A stretch of 64,000 bases of DNA from Canna indica. Its lineage: Eukaryota > Streptophyta > Magnoliopsida > Zingiberales > Cannaceae. A model generated the notes under the pieces. That model was not told the DNA's origin, searched no databases, and saw only the letters and a program-made list of their open reading frames with translations. Below are positions 45,101 to 56,317 of the stretch, piece by piece (position 1 is the first letter of the stretch; each line of letters opens with the position of its first letter). The stretch spans positions 68,635,501 through 68,699,500 of the forward strand of contig CP136890.1 of assembly GCA_034359265.1 (NCBI GenBank). Reading direction: 5' to 3'. A program made the translations under genes and the position numbers.

Positions 45101-45642
45101 ATCTCGTAAAATTCTGCAGCTTCTTTATTCGGTAATTCAATCTCTACCGCAGCCCCTACTTCTGTGATATCAACCGCTGTAGTATCTGGTGGGACTGATG
45201 TCTGAAGAACTGGCCGATCAACATTATCATTCAGGCGGAATTGACCCCCAAGACTATCAAGTATCATAGTTCTATAGGGATCACATTGACCGGATGAAGA
45301 AGCACCAGCAGAGGAAGATTCACCATATGTCTGAACGATAGGATTGCTCGACGTCCCGACTTCGCGTGACTCCCCGTGACAAGTCCATAGAAAATATCTT
45401 GGTGCAAATCCTTTGCTATATAGATGCAGAGTGACAGTCTCCCGATCCAAAAATCGTCCATTTGAACAAATGCGGCACGGACATCGGATTTGATCACCCA
45501 TGCTAACGAAATTCCGATTCGAATAGGCGAAATTTAGGAAATATGTTACGCCTAATCGAAACTCATTCGTTAAAGCTCCACGATCAAGACGTCGGTACAT
45601 CCAACTTTGATCAGCCGACATGATTCTGTCAATCAATGACAA
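42150..45642 (-). pseudogene. CACTA TNP2-type transposase (two disabling changes)
   Basis: The N-terminal transposase-associated domain (ADQSWMYRRLDRGALTNEF; CPCRICSN zinc-type motif) lies in 44260-45642. It is followed by the TNP2 domain (YFPLTPRLQRLFMSEKTAPY, WHARSRDDTVMTHPSDSEAW, GFNPFGHS). The rest, with DUF4218 (LLPIAFRDLLPDNIWGPLTE) and DUF4216 (MNAGVCVKGTTYVECDMDFY), and an acidic tail, is open in 42150-44045. The two parts are out of frame: a single-base shift lies between about 44270 and 44290, and a TGA at 44157-44159 stands where relatives have CGA or another arginine codon. The total length matches CACTA transposases. It would cut element ends; this copy probably cannot. Confidence 0.9.
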
Positions 45643-45680
45643 TTTCTTTGGTTAATGTCTTTAGGTGAGATTGTCCTATT

Positions 45681-45901
45681 CCATTCGGGATTTATGTTAT
45701 TCGTACTGCACTTACATTTTTATTTTAACTGTTAACTAATTATTCTAAATTTCGACAGCATCTCCCTACAGTTCTCCGAATACGCATATCATCTGGGCGC
45801 GTATCAGAGAACAAGAGAGATGCTGCCGAATTTTAGAATAATTAGTTAACAGTTAAAATAAAAACGTAAGTGCAGTACAAATAACTATATTCCCAAATTG
45901 T
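45681..45901. repeat. Long inverted repeat upstream of the transposase gene
   Basis: Arms of about 60-85 bp face each other around a loop near 45766-45815. The inner arm includes gcacttac, ttttattttaactgttaact, aattattctaaa and acagcatctc on the left, and their complement on the right, with very few mismatches. The transcript start of the transposase gene is probably within or near it. Confidence 0.9.
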
Positions 45902-46095
45902 CCAATCAGGGATAATTCAAGAATTGTACGTCGTATAAAAGATCATCTACTTCTTTTACACGAACATACAATTCCCGAACGAATCTAAGGTTTTGCTAAA
46001 TCATATCCGATTCGTCGATGCGTACGTGAAACATATCAACTCGTCGGATGGATGATTATTTTCTAAATGTTTCGAGACAGTTCGAGTCCATATTT

Positions 46096-46354
46096 GACGA
46101 TTTCGGCGCGCGTCCGAAGTGGACGATTCCGGCGCGAGTCCGAATTGGACGATTTCGGCGCGCGTCCGAAGTGGACGATACCGGCGCGCGTTTGAAGTGG
46201 ACGATTCCGGCGCGCGTTCGAAGTGGACGATTCCGGCGCGAGTCCGAAGTGGACGATTCCGGCGCGAGTCCGAATTGGACGATTCCGGCGCGCGTCCAAA
46301 GTGGACAAACTAGCGCGCGTCCGAAGTGGACGATTCCGGCGCGCGTCCAAAATT
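46096..46354. repeat. GC-rich minisatellite, ten units of 26 bp
   Basis: The unit gacgattccggcgcgcgtcc is part of a 26-bp repeat (g/acgat recurring at 46096, 46122, 46148, 46174, 46200, 46226, 46252, 46278, 46304, 46329). Variation is limited to a few positions (gag/gcg, tt/cc). It lies between the inverted repeat and the right end of the CACTA element. The open frames across it on both strands are a by-product. Confidence 0.93.
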
Positions 46355-46807
46355 AATCTAAACCCTAATAATTAATCTAACAAATTAAATAATTAATCTA
46401 AACAATTAATTAACAATTATAAAACAATTATCAAACAATTATCAAACAATATAAAAAATATATATAATTATAAATTCCGGTGCCGGAGTCCACCCTCCGG
46501 CGCCGGCGTACAGTGGCCGGACACACTGTCCGACCACTATAGAAGGTCCGGCGGCGACCATCGGCCGACCGTCGCCGGTCGAAACCCTAGAAATAGGGTT
46601 TCAGTCGGATTGATTCCCGCCGGCCGCAGGGAAGAGACGGCCGGCCGATCAACATACCTGAACAAGTCGGCAGCAGCGGGAGGAGGAAGAGGCGTCGTCG
46701 GCGTCGTCGGCGTCGGCAGCAGCGGCAGCGGCGGCGAGAGGCGTCGGCAGGAGTGGCGGCGGCAGCAGCGGGAGGAAGAAGGGTCGGGCGCGAGAGCGTG
46801 CCCTATA
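46355..46807. other. No gene; CACTA interior with AT-rich then GC-rich parts
   Basis: AT-rich to 46470, then GC-rich (gccggcg, ggcagcagcggcagcgg words). An open frame at 46610-46810 (plus strand) is low-complexity glycine/arginine and not convincing. It may be upstream regulatory sequence of the element. Confidence 0.4.
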
Positions 46808-47107
46808 TAAACTTATCAGCAACGGCTCACTCGCCCGTTAGAAAGCCGTTGCTGATAAGTTATCATCAGCAACGGCTCACTTATCCGTTAGCAAGCCGTT
46901 GCTGATAATTAAAATATCAGCAACGGCTCGCCTTTCCGTCAGAAAGCCGTTGCTGATAATTAAAATAATCCGCAACGGCTCGGGTTTCCGTTAGAACGCC
47001 GTTGCAGATACAAATATCTGCAACGGCTCGGGCGGCCGTAAGAATGCCGTTGCAAATAGCAACGGCTTGAGCGGCCGTTGCTGATAGCCGTTGCTGAAGA
47101 CCTAATT
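46808..47107. repeat. CACTA subterminal repeats, right end
   Basis: At least five tandem copies, each containing atcagcaacggctc and gccgttgctgat facing each other, about 60 bp apart. They match the left end in sequence. These facing pairs can also fold as hairpins. Confidence 0.92.
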
Positions 47108-50100
47108 TCTAGTAGTGTAGGTGCAAGCAGTCCTTGGTCTTGAGGTTACCATGGTTACCTTGTGAGTGACGACCCATTGCTTTGGTTCTATCCCTACGTG
47201 ACCCTCAACTTTATGTGCCGGGTATTACTGGGCATGGGGAAGCATTCATGAAGGTACGTAGGTGAACAACCAACATGGAATGGTTACTCCAAGTGAGAGG
47301 AGATAATGCCCTATGTGTCCTTGCAAGTGTCGACTCGGGAATCTCTAGCCAGAGTATACATGAAAGTCAGGAAGATGTTTCTGACGTTTCATTTTTGAGA
47401 TGACATCTTGGCGGGTGGAATACATATGAATCGGTATTAGAGTTTGACACTTCTCCAGTACCCTAGCCGACGTCGGGACGTTGTAACCGAGGGACTTAGT
47501 TGCACGGTAACTAATCATCGAAGGGCGTTCGATCCCTTTAGATTGAACCTCGCACTATTCGGGTAGTCATGACACGTTGCTAGACGTCAATCTTGACTTG
47601 TGAGTGGAGTTTCTCACGACCACACTAAAGGGGTTTAGTGGTGGCTCGTAAGATTCGAATAGAAGTCGTTCTAACGGATCCGACTCTCTGTTATGCACAA
47701 CTCACTAATGGCTTAGTGTGGGGCCTAATGGGTCACACACATCAGGCTAACCTCGTAACAGACCTTATGAGATAAAGGCTGAATGCGGCCCTATATGTCT
47801 ACTAGCATGGACATGCTGCAACTCGATCACGGGTTTCGTTTACAGACATGATATGAAAAATATTTCCTATAGGAACAAATAAGCGAGGAATGAGTTCCTC
47901 GGTAATCATAATGTCTAGGGCATTCCTAAATTATAGTGATTGACACATGATAAATCCTAATCAATAAGAATTTAATTTATAGAGATAAATTAAAGTTTAT
48001 ATTTAGTTGAATTTAATTAATTTCAAATTAATTATAAATTATTCTTTTGGTGTCTAAACCCAGAATTTTGAATTTCGGGGAGAGGTTTTAAAAAGGGGGG
48101 GGGGGGGGGTCTACCTTGGTAGCAACCTATGCCCCTTATAAATAGATGGTCTAACCTCCTTCAAAGGGGTTAAGCAAATTGATTACTCATCTTGTAGAAG
48201 GTTTAGGATTGGATTCTTGAGAGGCTTCTTGAAGAGAAAGACTCCAAAGAGCTCCTCTTGATCTCCATGGGTGGCCGGCCTTCAAGTTCCTCCTTCCCGG
48301 GTTTAAGAAGCCGAATTGAAGGTCTCTTTCTCTTGGGTGTGTCATCTCCTTCATCTTCTTGGATAAGTCCAAGAAGGACGACGAGGTATTCCTTCATCTT
48401 CCTTCTTGTTTCGTGGTTTTCTCATCCCCTCTTCCTTCCTTTTGGTGCTCGGTTCTTAGTAGAAGGGCCGGCTTCACCTTGGTGCATTTCGGGGTTGAGA
48501 TTGCCTCTCCGTTGAGCCACAACGAGTCTTGGTGTTCGCTACCCCTTGGTTGCGAGGCGCTTGGTGTGGACCTTCCTTGGAGGACGTGCGTGTGGACGTC
48601 TTGAAACGGGGATAGGAGAAGCCATATCATTCGTAGTATAAGGTATATCTTCTCCTTCTACTCGTAGATTGAATTCCTTAAAGATTGCTAAAGTTGATCG
48701 CTATTTTCGGGATGGTTTGAATTTTTAAATCGCTTTTTCTGCTGTACTTCTTCTTCCCATCCCAACATTGGTAGACCCTCATTATGAGGAAAGAAAAGTT
48801 AATACAAATAGTTGTGAAATCCTTGGTGGTGAGCCAGGGTAGTGGAGTAGGGAAGGTTCCCAAACCATTATAAATATCTTGTTAGCATTGTTGATTTGCA
48901 TGGATTGAATTGCTTACCTTATTACTTATTTGATTTGTCATTCATTAAGTAGCAAACACTTATTGTAGAGTTAAACAAGTTTAGAGTAGGATTCAAAAAG
49001 TGGGGATAGAATCTAGACTCATACTATTCACCTCTCCTCTAATGTGTATTAACACTTCATACAGGTGCTCATTCGAGAATGAGTTCATTAAACGGACCCG
49101 CTCGAGGAACGCCAAATGGAATCCTTACATGAGTGTCAATAGGTTATTCCTCGGGTGATAATAGGTGCAAGCAATCCTTGAACCCGATATTATCATGGTA
49201 ACCTTGTGATTGATGATCTATCGCTTTGGTGTACTCCCTACATGGCTCGTAGAGTCGCGTGTCGGGTACTCTGGGCATATTGAAGCTTTCATGGAGGTAG
49301 GTGAGCAACCAACAAAGAATCAGTTACTCCTAATAAGACGAGAGAATGTCCTATGTGCTCCTGCAAATGTCTACTCGGGAATCTTTGGCAAGAGTGGATA
49401 TGAAAGTCAGAAAAGGGTTTCTGATTGTTCATGGTTGAGACAACAACTTGAGAGAGTGGAATACATGTGGATCGGTATTAGGGTTTGACACGTCTTTTGT
49501 ACCCTAGCCACATTCGGGATATTGTGTAACCAAATAATTTAGTTGCACGATAACTAATCACCAAAGGGCGTTCGATCTCTATAGATTGAACCTCACACTA
49601 TCCAAATAGTCATGATATGTTGTTAGACGTCAATCTTGACTTGTGAGTGGATTCTTGCATGACCGCACTAAAGGGGTTTAGTAATGGCTCATGAAAATTC
49701 TAATAGAAGGAGTTCTACTAAATTCAACTCTCCATCTTGCACAACTCACTGCTGGCTTAGTGTGGGGCCCAATGGGTCATACACAAACATGCTTCTCTCG
49801 TAACGAGCTTTGTGGGATAGAGCTCGAACGCGTCACTTGATGTTTGCTAGCAAGAACATGACGCGACATGATCACAGTTCTCATCTACGGACAAAATCGA
49901 GTTCAAGGGTTGAATCGAATTGAACCCATAGTTTGGTTCATAGGCTGAACCGACCCATGGCTTGGGTTAGGTCGGTTCAAGCATGGTGGGAAAATTAAAT
50001 TGATAGTTTGAATAGCAATCTGATTCGAATTTGAGAGAAAGCTTGGAATTTGCAGGGGATTCAATTGGAGAGAAACCTTGGAATTTTAAATTATGTGGTA

Positions 50101-50741
50101 ATTCAAATACATGGTTGCCTATAGTAGTCGACCCTTGGAGATGTATTTAAAGGGGTGGTTGAACCTCCTAAAGGATGAATTAGGTTTCATAATTTCTCTC
50201 CTCCTCCATCCTCTACCTGCATCCCCTGTTTCCGACTCTTAGACATCTGCAAACTTGGAGAAGCTCCGCCGAATTTTTCCACCGTCGAAAATCGCTGTCA
50301 TGTTGGAACTTTGGAGGTGTCCTAAAATTCCAACAAGGTACTTTCATCTCGTGTCAATTCGTTTCGAGGTTTCTCATCATCTTTCTCCCTTTGCTTGCTG
50401 CCCAGTTCTTGGTGGAAGGGCCGACCCCTGTTTGGTGTAAATCGAAGACTGAGAAGCCCGTCCGTTGAGCCACGATGGGCCGAGAGGTCGCTGCCCCTTG
50501 TGAACTATTCTTGGTGTGAACTATTCTTGGAGGACGTGCACGTGTGCGTCTCGAATTTGGGATCGGAGCAACACTTCCACCCTTCCGGCTAAAGGTATAA
50601 AACTACTCCCCACTCCTCTATTAAATTCCACTACGCCACTAAAGTACATCATTATGTTCAGGATGCTTTTGAGATTTTTTAAAAATTAGTTTTTCTATTG
50701 CTATTTTTTGCTGCATTTCCTCTCTGCATCCCAACATGGAA

Positions 50742-50844
50742 CACATCGATAATTTTAACCTAGAAAAGAGATAAATCTCTTATAGGCTACATAAGAGACA
50801 CATCTTGTCTCAAAACTAGGCAACTAAGAAGGATATTATATGTA
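50742..50844. other. Short flank between H1 and a MULE-type MITE
   Basis: Non-coding. It carries the left copy of the 9-bp duplication TTATATGTA (50836-50844). Confidence 0.5.
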
Positions 50845-51297
50845 GGGAAAATTAATGAAAATGTCCTAAACTATTGAGTTTTTAACAAATCTGCCTCATA
50901 CTTTTATTTGTAATAAATTTATACTCAAACTTTCATCTTTGTATCAATTGTATACTCTCGTTAGTTGGATGTTAAAATAGTCGTTATATGCTGACGTGGA
51001 ATGCACAGTTAGCATAAAAAAATAATTTTTTAAATTAAATTTGCCTCGTCATCAAATATACTGTTGATATTCATTTATTAAAAAAATTGATGACGAGATA
51101 AATTTGATTAAAAAATTTATTTTTTTATGCTGATTGTGCAGTCTACATCAGCATATAATAGCTATTTTAACACCCAACTGATGAAAGTATACAGTTGATA
51201 CAAAGTTGAAAGTTCGAGTATAAATTTGTTATAAATAAAAGTATGAGTCAGATTTGTTAAAAACTCAATAGTTCAGGATATTTTTATTAATTTTCCT
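50845..51297. mobile_element. Mutator-like MITE with long inverted repeats
   Basis: Arms of about 200 bp face each other, starting GGGAAAATTAAT on the left and ending ATTAATTTTCCT on the right. Inner matches include aaactattgagtttttaac, aaatttatactcaaactttc and gtcgttatatgctgacgtgg with their complements. A perfect 9-bp target duplication TTATATGTA (50836-50844, 51298-51306) supports the Mutator superfamily. It is non-coding and could fold into a long hairpin RNA if transcribed. Confidence 0.92.
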
Positions 51298-51803
51298 TTA
51301 TATGTATACCATTTTGAAGTAGACCATAGTGACAAAATGGTAGCCCTAAAAAATAATCATATTGTAGTTAAGCAGCTATGGAAATTAACAACAATATAAG
51401 TAGGTAATATAGAATTGCACATCTCATTCATTTATATTGCTACTTTTCAGCATCATATATAAGAAATGAGAATATTACTACAGCTAGTCAAGTTGATCAT
51501 AAGTAGAATTTAGAAGGTTTTGATATCCCAAAAGATGCCAATCTTATGACATAAGAGTGAGATGCATGGAGTGATGTTAGAAATCACAAAAATGGATAAA
51601 GGTAATGGATGTGGGAAAGCAAGGACATAATTATGAGGGTTTTTGCATGCGCCTCGACTTTCTCTCCGCTTTACTCCAAGCATAATCAAAGACTAATGTA
51701 CGATCAAATGGCCAAGTCATCAAAATTAACACTGAAGTCAAATTAACCTATAGTTTAAATAATAAATAATTAAATTTTTGTTATATACGCTTTATATTTT
51801 GAA

Positions 51804-51847
<44 letters not shown>

Positions 51848-52162
51848 AAAACTTAAGTGCAATTAAAATTTATTTATATTGTCATTTTATTTTAATTACT
51901 AAAAAACATACCACTTAAAATAAATATTTAAATATTAATAGCATCTATTTTCAAAACTACAAATATATTAGAATATTATTGTATTTACTAGATTTTATAA
52001 CTGGTCATTAATTTACCGTTGTAATGTGCAATGATGTACAAATTTAATTCAGTTTTATTATTCATTAACTTATAAAAATAAATTATTATTTTCAATATTT
52101 TTGTCAAGAAACAATATTATTTTCTAATGTTTGTTATATTTGGATGTTGACCGTCGAGCGAC
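51298..52162. other. No gene; AT-rich DNA
   Basis: AT-rich sequence with a (TA)n microsatellite at about 51807-51840. No coding capacity is supportable. Confidence 0.5.
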
Positions 52163-52809
52163 CATGGCGTCTTCTCGAGCGATTCTGAGTAGGTCTGTCC
52201 ATTCGGTTCAACCCGAACCGAACCAAATCAAATTATCCAAAATTAATTTTTTTTTTGAATACCCGAACCCGAACCCGAACCGAATTACCCAAAAATCGAA
52301 AAAACCCGAATCGAAATAATTCGGTTCGGTTCCCTACCCGAAAAAACTAAAATTTTATTTACATGAAGATACATGAAAAAATTAATCGGGTCCGAGTAAA
52401 ATATCGGGTTCGGGTGTACTAACTATTAAGTTAAAAATTAATATATATATATATATATATAAATTAGTTCGATTTTTGATTTAGATCGGTTCTCGAATTT
52501 TGGGAACCGAATCCGAACCGAATATCAACGTTTGGGTTCAGTTCGGGTCAAGAACTGCAGCAGTGTCCAAACCGAACCGAACCAAAAAATTTGGTTCGAT
52601 TCGGTGTAAACCGAATAATGGACACCCCTAATTCTGAGGGCGACAACGGCCGCCTCCGGCCCTGTATCTCCCGATCCCCCTCCCGGCGACGACGATCCGG
52701 GCCCTGGCCTAGGCTCTTCACCCCCTCTTCCCTCTTCTCCCCTCCGTTCATCAGAGGCATCTCCTCGAGTGAATCTCAGGGCAACAACGGTCGCCTCCGA
52801 CCCTACTCC
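52163..52809 (+). pseudogene. GC-rich 5' exon-like frame split by a hAT element
   Basis: The ATG at 52163 starts a frame (MASSRAIL…) that is open to the hAT insertion point at 52189. After the element and one copy of its 8-bp duplication it continues as GC-rich coding-like sequence (starting near 52639) to the LTR at 52810. The N-terminus, rich in serine, alanine and arginine, could be an organelle-targeting peptide; the part after it is proline- and aspartate-rich. The phrase around tctgagggcgacaacggccg is repeated about 145 bp later as tctcagggcaacaacggtcg, an internal duplication. I do not recognise the protein. It may be a broken first exon or chance. Confidence 0.3.
52190..52630. mobile_element. 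hAT-type MITE with 8-bp target duplication
   Basis: The ends are TAGGTCTGTCCATTCGGTT on the left and ATAATGGACACCCCTA on the right (imperfect inverted). A perfect 8-bp duplication ATTCTGAG flanks it (52182-52189, 52631-52638). The interior consists of repeated aaccgaacc/ggttcgg words. No transposase. Confidence 0.9.
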
Positions 52810-55302
52810 TGTAAGACCCGAGAAAATTTCCTAATATAAAAATTTGTTTTGGTGCATGCAGCGCGCCAGACCCAGGGGTAGTCGAGTCGAGTCTCAGGAT
52901 CACCTCGAGTAAAAAGGTATGACTCGACTAATGATGTATGCAATTAAATTGGGCAAACGACTCTTTCCTTTTATGCATTTATACCTTAATCGAGTTTAAA
53001 TCGACTCGTGTTGCGGGTAGAGTCGGAACCCAAGTCGAGCTCGGGTTTAGTCGAGTCATGTGTAAGAGTCAAGGGCCAATATGGAAGGTTAGATGAGGGA
53101 TTAAATCCCTCATCCATGCTGCCAAGCGATTCATCTTGGAGTCGCACAAGGCATCACATAGGGAGAGGGGGAGAAGGAGCAAGGAAAGGAGATTTTGGTC
53201 GATCCGGGATTTCGCGCCATCGTCGGAAGATTCGAAGTCGTCATCATCCGATCCTTCATCTTTCTTAATCAAGGTGAGTGGTTAGATTTGAATAATTGGG
53301 GGAGGCGGGTAGCCGAACCCCTAGAGGTGATAGGATGTGTTTTCTCGCAAGATTTCGACGAATTGTGATTTCGTAGTTGTGTATTCATGGTTTTGTATCA
53401 ATTCTTGTCGGATCGCCCTGTTTTCCTCGCCGATTTCTCAAATTATAGGGCTGCCGAATCATGGGGAAAGGGAAAAGGTCATGCCAAAATTTCCTCCAAT
53501 TCCCTTGACGGAAGTAGAGCCCTCGGATGATCTTAAGTTCGTGAACAGTGTGTTCTTAATCGTCGACTTCACGTGTTAAGAAACTTGTCTTCCCTAGAAC
53601 TCATAGGTTTGGACGAATGAACCCTAAAACTTCATGAGAAGGGTTCAGCCGAGTATAGGGGAAGGGGCAAACTAGACAATATGAAATTAAGTTATACCGA
53701 AGACAAAGAAATAGGGTCGGGGATTAATTATCCTCTTCCCTTTCCTACCCTAGGAGGCATGGCCGAGCAAGGTTCAGCTTGCTCAAGGCTCGGCCAAGCC
53801 TAGGGGGAGGGAGAGGGTGAGCTTTAGATGGAAACTTCCATAGTTAGAGTGTTAAAACTATAGAGACATGATGATACTTGGGAAGAACTCTAACCATAGC
53901 AAGTAAATTTATTGATTCATGTAATTGTAGGAATGATAGCTTAGTGACCATCCTTAGCTCATTCCGCTTTAATTTTTGAAATGATGTATTATTTTACCAT
54001 TCTTAGTATTTCATGCATTGTTGAATTCATTGTTACCTTACCATGCTAGATAAATTATCTCTTATTGAGTTTAATTCTAAAGGCAGTGTATAAATGTTTA
54101 TTGATGAATCTCGTGGTTATATATAGTAGATGTTGTAAATTATGCTTACTTTTATTTAGATTACACATGCTGTCCTGAAATGTTCGTGGGTGAAATTACA
54201 AGATTGGTTCATAGAATTTCTCACCCAAGATAGTGTATAACGCTAGATAACATTTAGGACGTTGCGAGATACTTAGTATATATGGAAACCTAGCTAGGGA
54301 ATGACACAATTTCTAGGACTTCTAGTATTCATTTTTGGAAACCTAAAACTATTAGGTGTACACGTTTTCGGAAGGGCAACATTAATTTATCGACCTTGCA
54401 GACCGGCTTAGGGCCGGATACGGGCAACGACCCGAAGTGTATATAAGGAAATCCTAGGACATTTGACTGTGTGATGTGCTTGAGATGGTCCGCCGAGAAG
54501 CGTGGAGGTCGAAAATGACCAATGCTTAGCTCGGCCAGTGATTGGGTCTTGAGATGCACCAGCGGGCCCGCTAGGTGTCAGACCCCACTTGGGTGGGACT
54601 AGCTATCCCTACCCCAGACGGTGATCGGAGACTAGTAGACCATCCTAGTCGATGGCCTGAGATTTATTTATTTACATCTTGATATGATGTGGCCGAACGG
54701 CCAGTGTGTTTCTACCCTGTATGGTAGGGCCGGTTATAGCCGGGATTCTTATACCATGACTAGGCCCCAAGGGCCGGGTGCCAGAGGCTTGATAGGCCGT
54801 TATGGCAAGTTTTCACCTATATGGTTTTTACAACATGACCCATAGGGTCAGTAGTCACATTAAAGAGTAACTTACCTCATTGATTATATACAATATTGCC
54901 TTATATGTTATGCATGACTAACTGAGGATTATGTGGAGGTTCGGAAGAATCGCTCACTGAGTCCCAAGTGGACTCACAGTTTGTTTTCTTGTTTTTGCAG
55001 AGCATGAGCAGTGATTGCGGCTTATCAGCATGGTGCAGCTGGAGGGCAGGTGGTGGTACCATATCTCGTAGCGGCGTCCTTGGGTCATAGTCCAGTATCT
55101 TATAGTAGTTGTCTTCCTTTTCTGCACTGACATTTGTATTTTGAAAAAGTGTGTAAGACTTTGATACTTGAGATGTTCTATTTGTTACAATATTGGTTTT
55201 CTTCTTTGGTTTGGAAACATATATTGTGAACTTGAAAACTTTAAATAAAGATTGTCTGGTGGTTTGTTTTTATCGATATGTTCTGGTTTCTTATATGCCA
55301 GC
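52810..55302 (+). repeat. Ty3/gypsy LTR in plus orientation (Tekay-like)
   Basis: It begins TGTAAGACCCGAG. It ends near 55302, where the reverse-transcriptase frame of the neighbouring minus-strand element breaks off (FVMKL then unrelated AYKKP). It shares with the opposite-strand LTR at 58733 the segment (minus strand there) CTCACTGAGT…TTGCAG/TTTCAGAGC…GATA/GCAGCTGGAGGGC. So both are LTRs of one family but of diverged subfamilies and in opposite orientation. The open frames inside (53008-53579) match nothing. Exact right end uncertain. Confidence 0.65.
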
Positions 55303-56317
55303 TTCATCACAAAAACCACAACTGCTAGGTCCACGTCATGTGTCGGATAGTTTTTCTCATGATTCTTTAACTGGCGGGATGCATAAGCTATCACCCGGCC
55401 ATACTGCATCAAGACGCATCCCATATCGATCTGAGAGGCATCACAGTATACCACAAATCCTCTAAACCTGAGGGTACAACTAATATTGGCGCCGACGTCA
55501 AGCAGCCCTTGAGCTTCTTAAAGCTCTACTCACACTTGTCGTCCCAGACGAACTTGACCTTCTTCTGGGTCAGACGAGTCAATGGTGCCACAATCCTGGA
55601 GAAATTTTCTACAAACTTTTTGTAATAGCCGGCCAACCCCAAGAAACTATAGATCTTTGTCACACTGGTTGGCCATCTCCAGTTCTGGACTGCCTCCACC
55701 TTTGCGGGGTCCACTCTCACCCCTTCCCTCGACACCACATGGCCCAATAACCCTACGCTTTCCAACCTGAATTCGTACTTGGAGAACTTGACATACAATC
55801 GATACAACCTAAGGGTCTCCAGAACCATCCTCAAATGTTCAGAGTGCTCATCCCTGCTCCTAGAATAAACTAAGATGTCATCAATAAAGACAATCACAAA
55901 TCTACCAGGTACTCTTTGAACACTTGATTCATCAGGTCCATGAAAGCTGTCGGTGCATTCGTCAGCCCAAAGGACATGATCAAGAACTCAACGTGGCCAT
56001 ATCTCATCCTGAAAGAGGTTTTTTAACTGGAGCTGGTAATGATTTTTAACTGTCATCTTGTTGAGCTGCTGATAATCAATGCACATGCGCATAGATCCAT
56101 CCTTCTTTACGAAGAGCACTAGAGCGCCCCACGGAGAAACACTCGGGTGTATGAAGCCCAGATCTAGCAGCTTCTGCAACTGTGACTTCAACTCTCTCAG
56201 CTCAGCCAGTGCCATCCGAAATGGAGGAATGGAGATCGGCTTCACCCCAGGTTGCAAGTCGATGCAAAATTCAATCTCTCTTTCTGGTGGCAAACCCAGT
56301 AACTCATCGAGAAACAC
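55303..56317 (-). pseudogene. Gypsy reverse transcriptase with RNase H start
   Basis: Translation gives [60 protein letters not shown], the catalytic [35 protein letters not shown], then the RNase H motif [20 protein letters not shown]. Frames change near 55988-55900 and 55525-55455. The region expected to hold FDQL…[11 protein letters not shown] is deleted or displaced near 56000, where the text jumps to [12 protein letters not shown] sequence. Confidence 0.87.

Larger units (their letters stand above)
39896..47117 (-). mobile_element. CACTA (En/Spm-type) transposon, 7.2 kb
   Basis: The termini are CACTACTAGAATAATGG and, inverted, CTAATTTCTAGTAGTG, flanked by TAG on both sides (39893-39895 and 47118-47120). 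Both ends have dense subterminal repeats. It encodes two genes on the minus strand, a TNP2-like transposase (45642-42150) and a Transposase_24/TNPA-type protein (42074-40555), the usual CACTA pair. It sits in H2: sister LTR H1 reads tcgggtgataataggtgcaagc at the equivalent position (49151), an empty site. Confidence 0.96.
39421..48767 (+). mobile_element. Solo LTR H2, inserted in E
   Basis: It begins TGAAAGAAATAGTGCTCC and ends CATCCCAACA, flanked by TTGGT on both sides (39416-39420 and 48768-48772). Own length is about 2.12 kb once the 7.2-kb CACTA insertion is removed. A TATA box, tataaata, is at 48137. A run of 15 G lies at about 48095-48109. Open frames at 48187-48604 are short and match nothing known. 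Confidence 0.9.
38531..49054 (+). mobile_element. Solo LTR E (SIRE-like), hosting H2
   Basis: The left part (38531-39420) starts TGTTGGCCTAAG and contains a TATA box (ctatataaac, about 39024). The right part (48773-49054) ends with ctattcacctctcctctaatg and ttaaca. Together, without H2, they make about 1.17 kb, and they match the LTR at 34753 in type. It is inserted in H1: the H1 relative H2 reads acaagtgcaggtgctcatt at the equivalent place (39789), whereas here acaagtgca and caggtgctcatt are separated by E. A clean 5-bp duplication is not obvious, so outer limits are good to a few bases. Confidence 0.8.
37297..50736 (+). mobile_element. Solo LTR H1 (outermost element of the nest)
   Basis: It begins TAAAAGAAATAATATCC and ends TGCATCCCAACA, flanked by TGGAA on both sides (37292-37296 and 50737-50741). 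It is interrupted by a CACTA element (37502-38402) and by solo LTR E (38531-49054). Its own length without those is about 2.0 kb. It aligns throughout with H2. The LTR start is TA rather than TG, a mutation compared with H2. A TATA-like word lies near 50142. The end CATCCCAACA is common in plant Ty1/copia LTRs. There are no internal coding regions, so it is a solo LTR. It lies in plus orientation. Confidence 0.88.

Noticed and set aside
46048..46356. Repetitive open frames on both strands
   Set aside because: The 26-bp minisatellite yields repeated peptides in every frame; no sign of translation.
48187..48604. Open frames in the right part of solo LTR H2
   Set aside because: The equivalent part of H1 is not open in the same frames and no domain is seen.
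38529..49060. A definite 5-bp target duplication for solo LTR E
   Set aside because: Candidate pairs around gcata/tcata or gtgca/ataca are imperfect, so no duplication is claimed.
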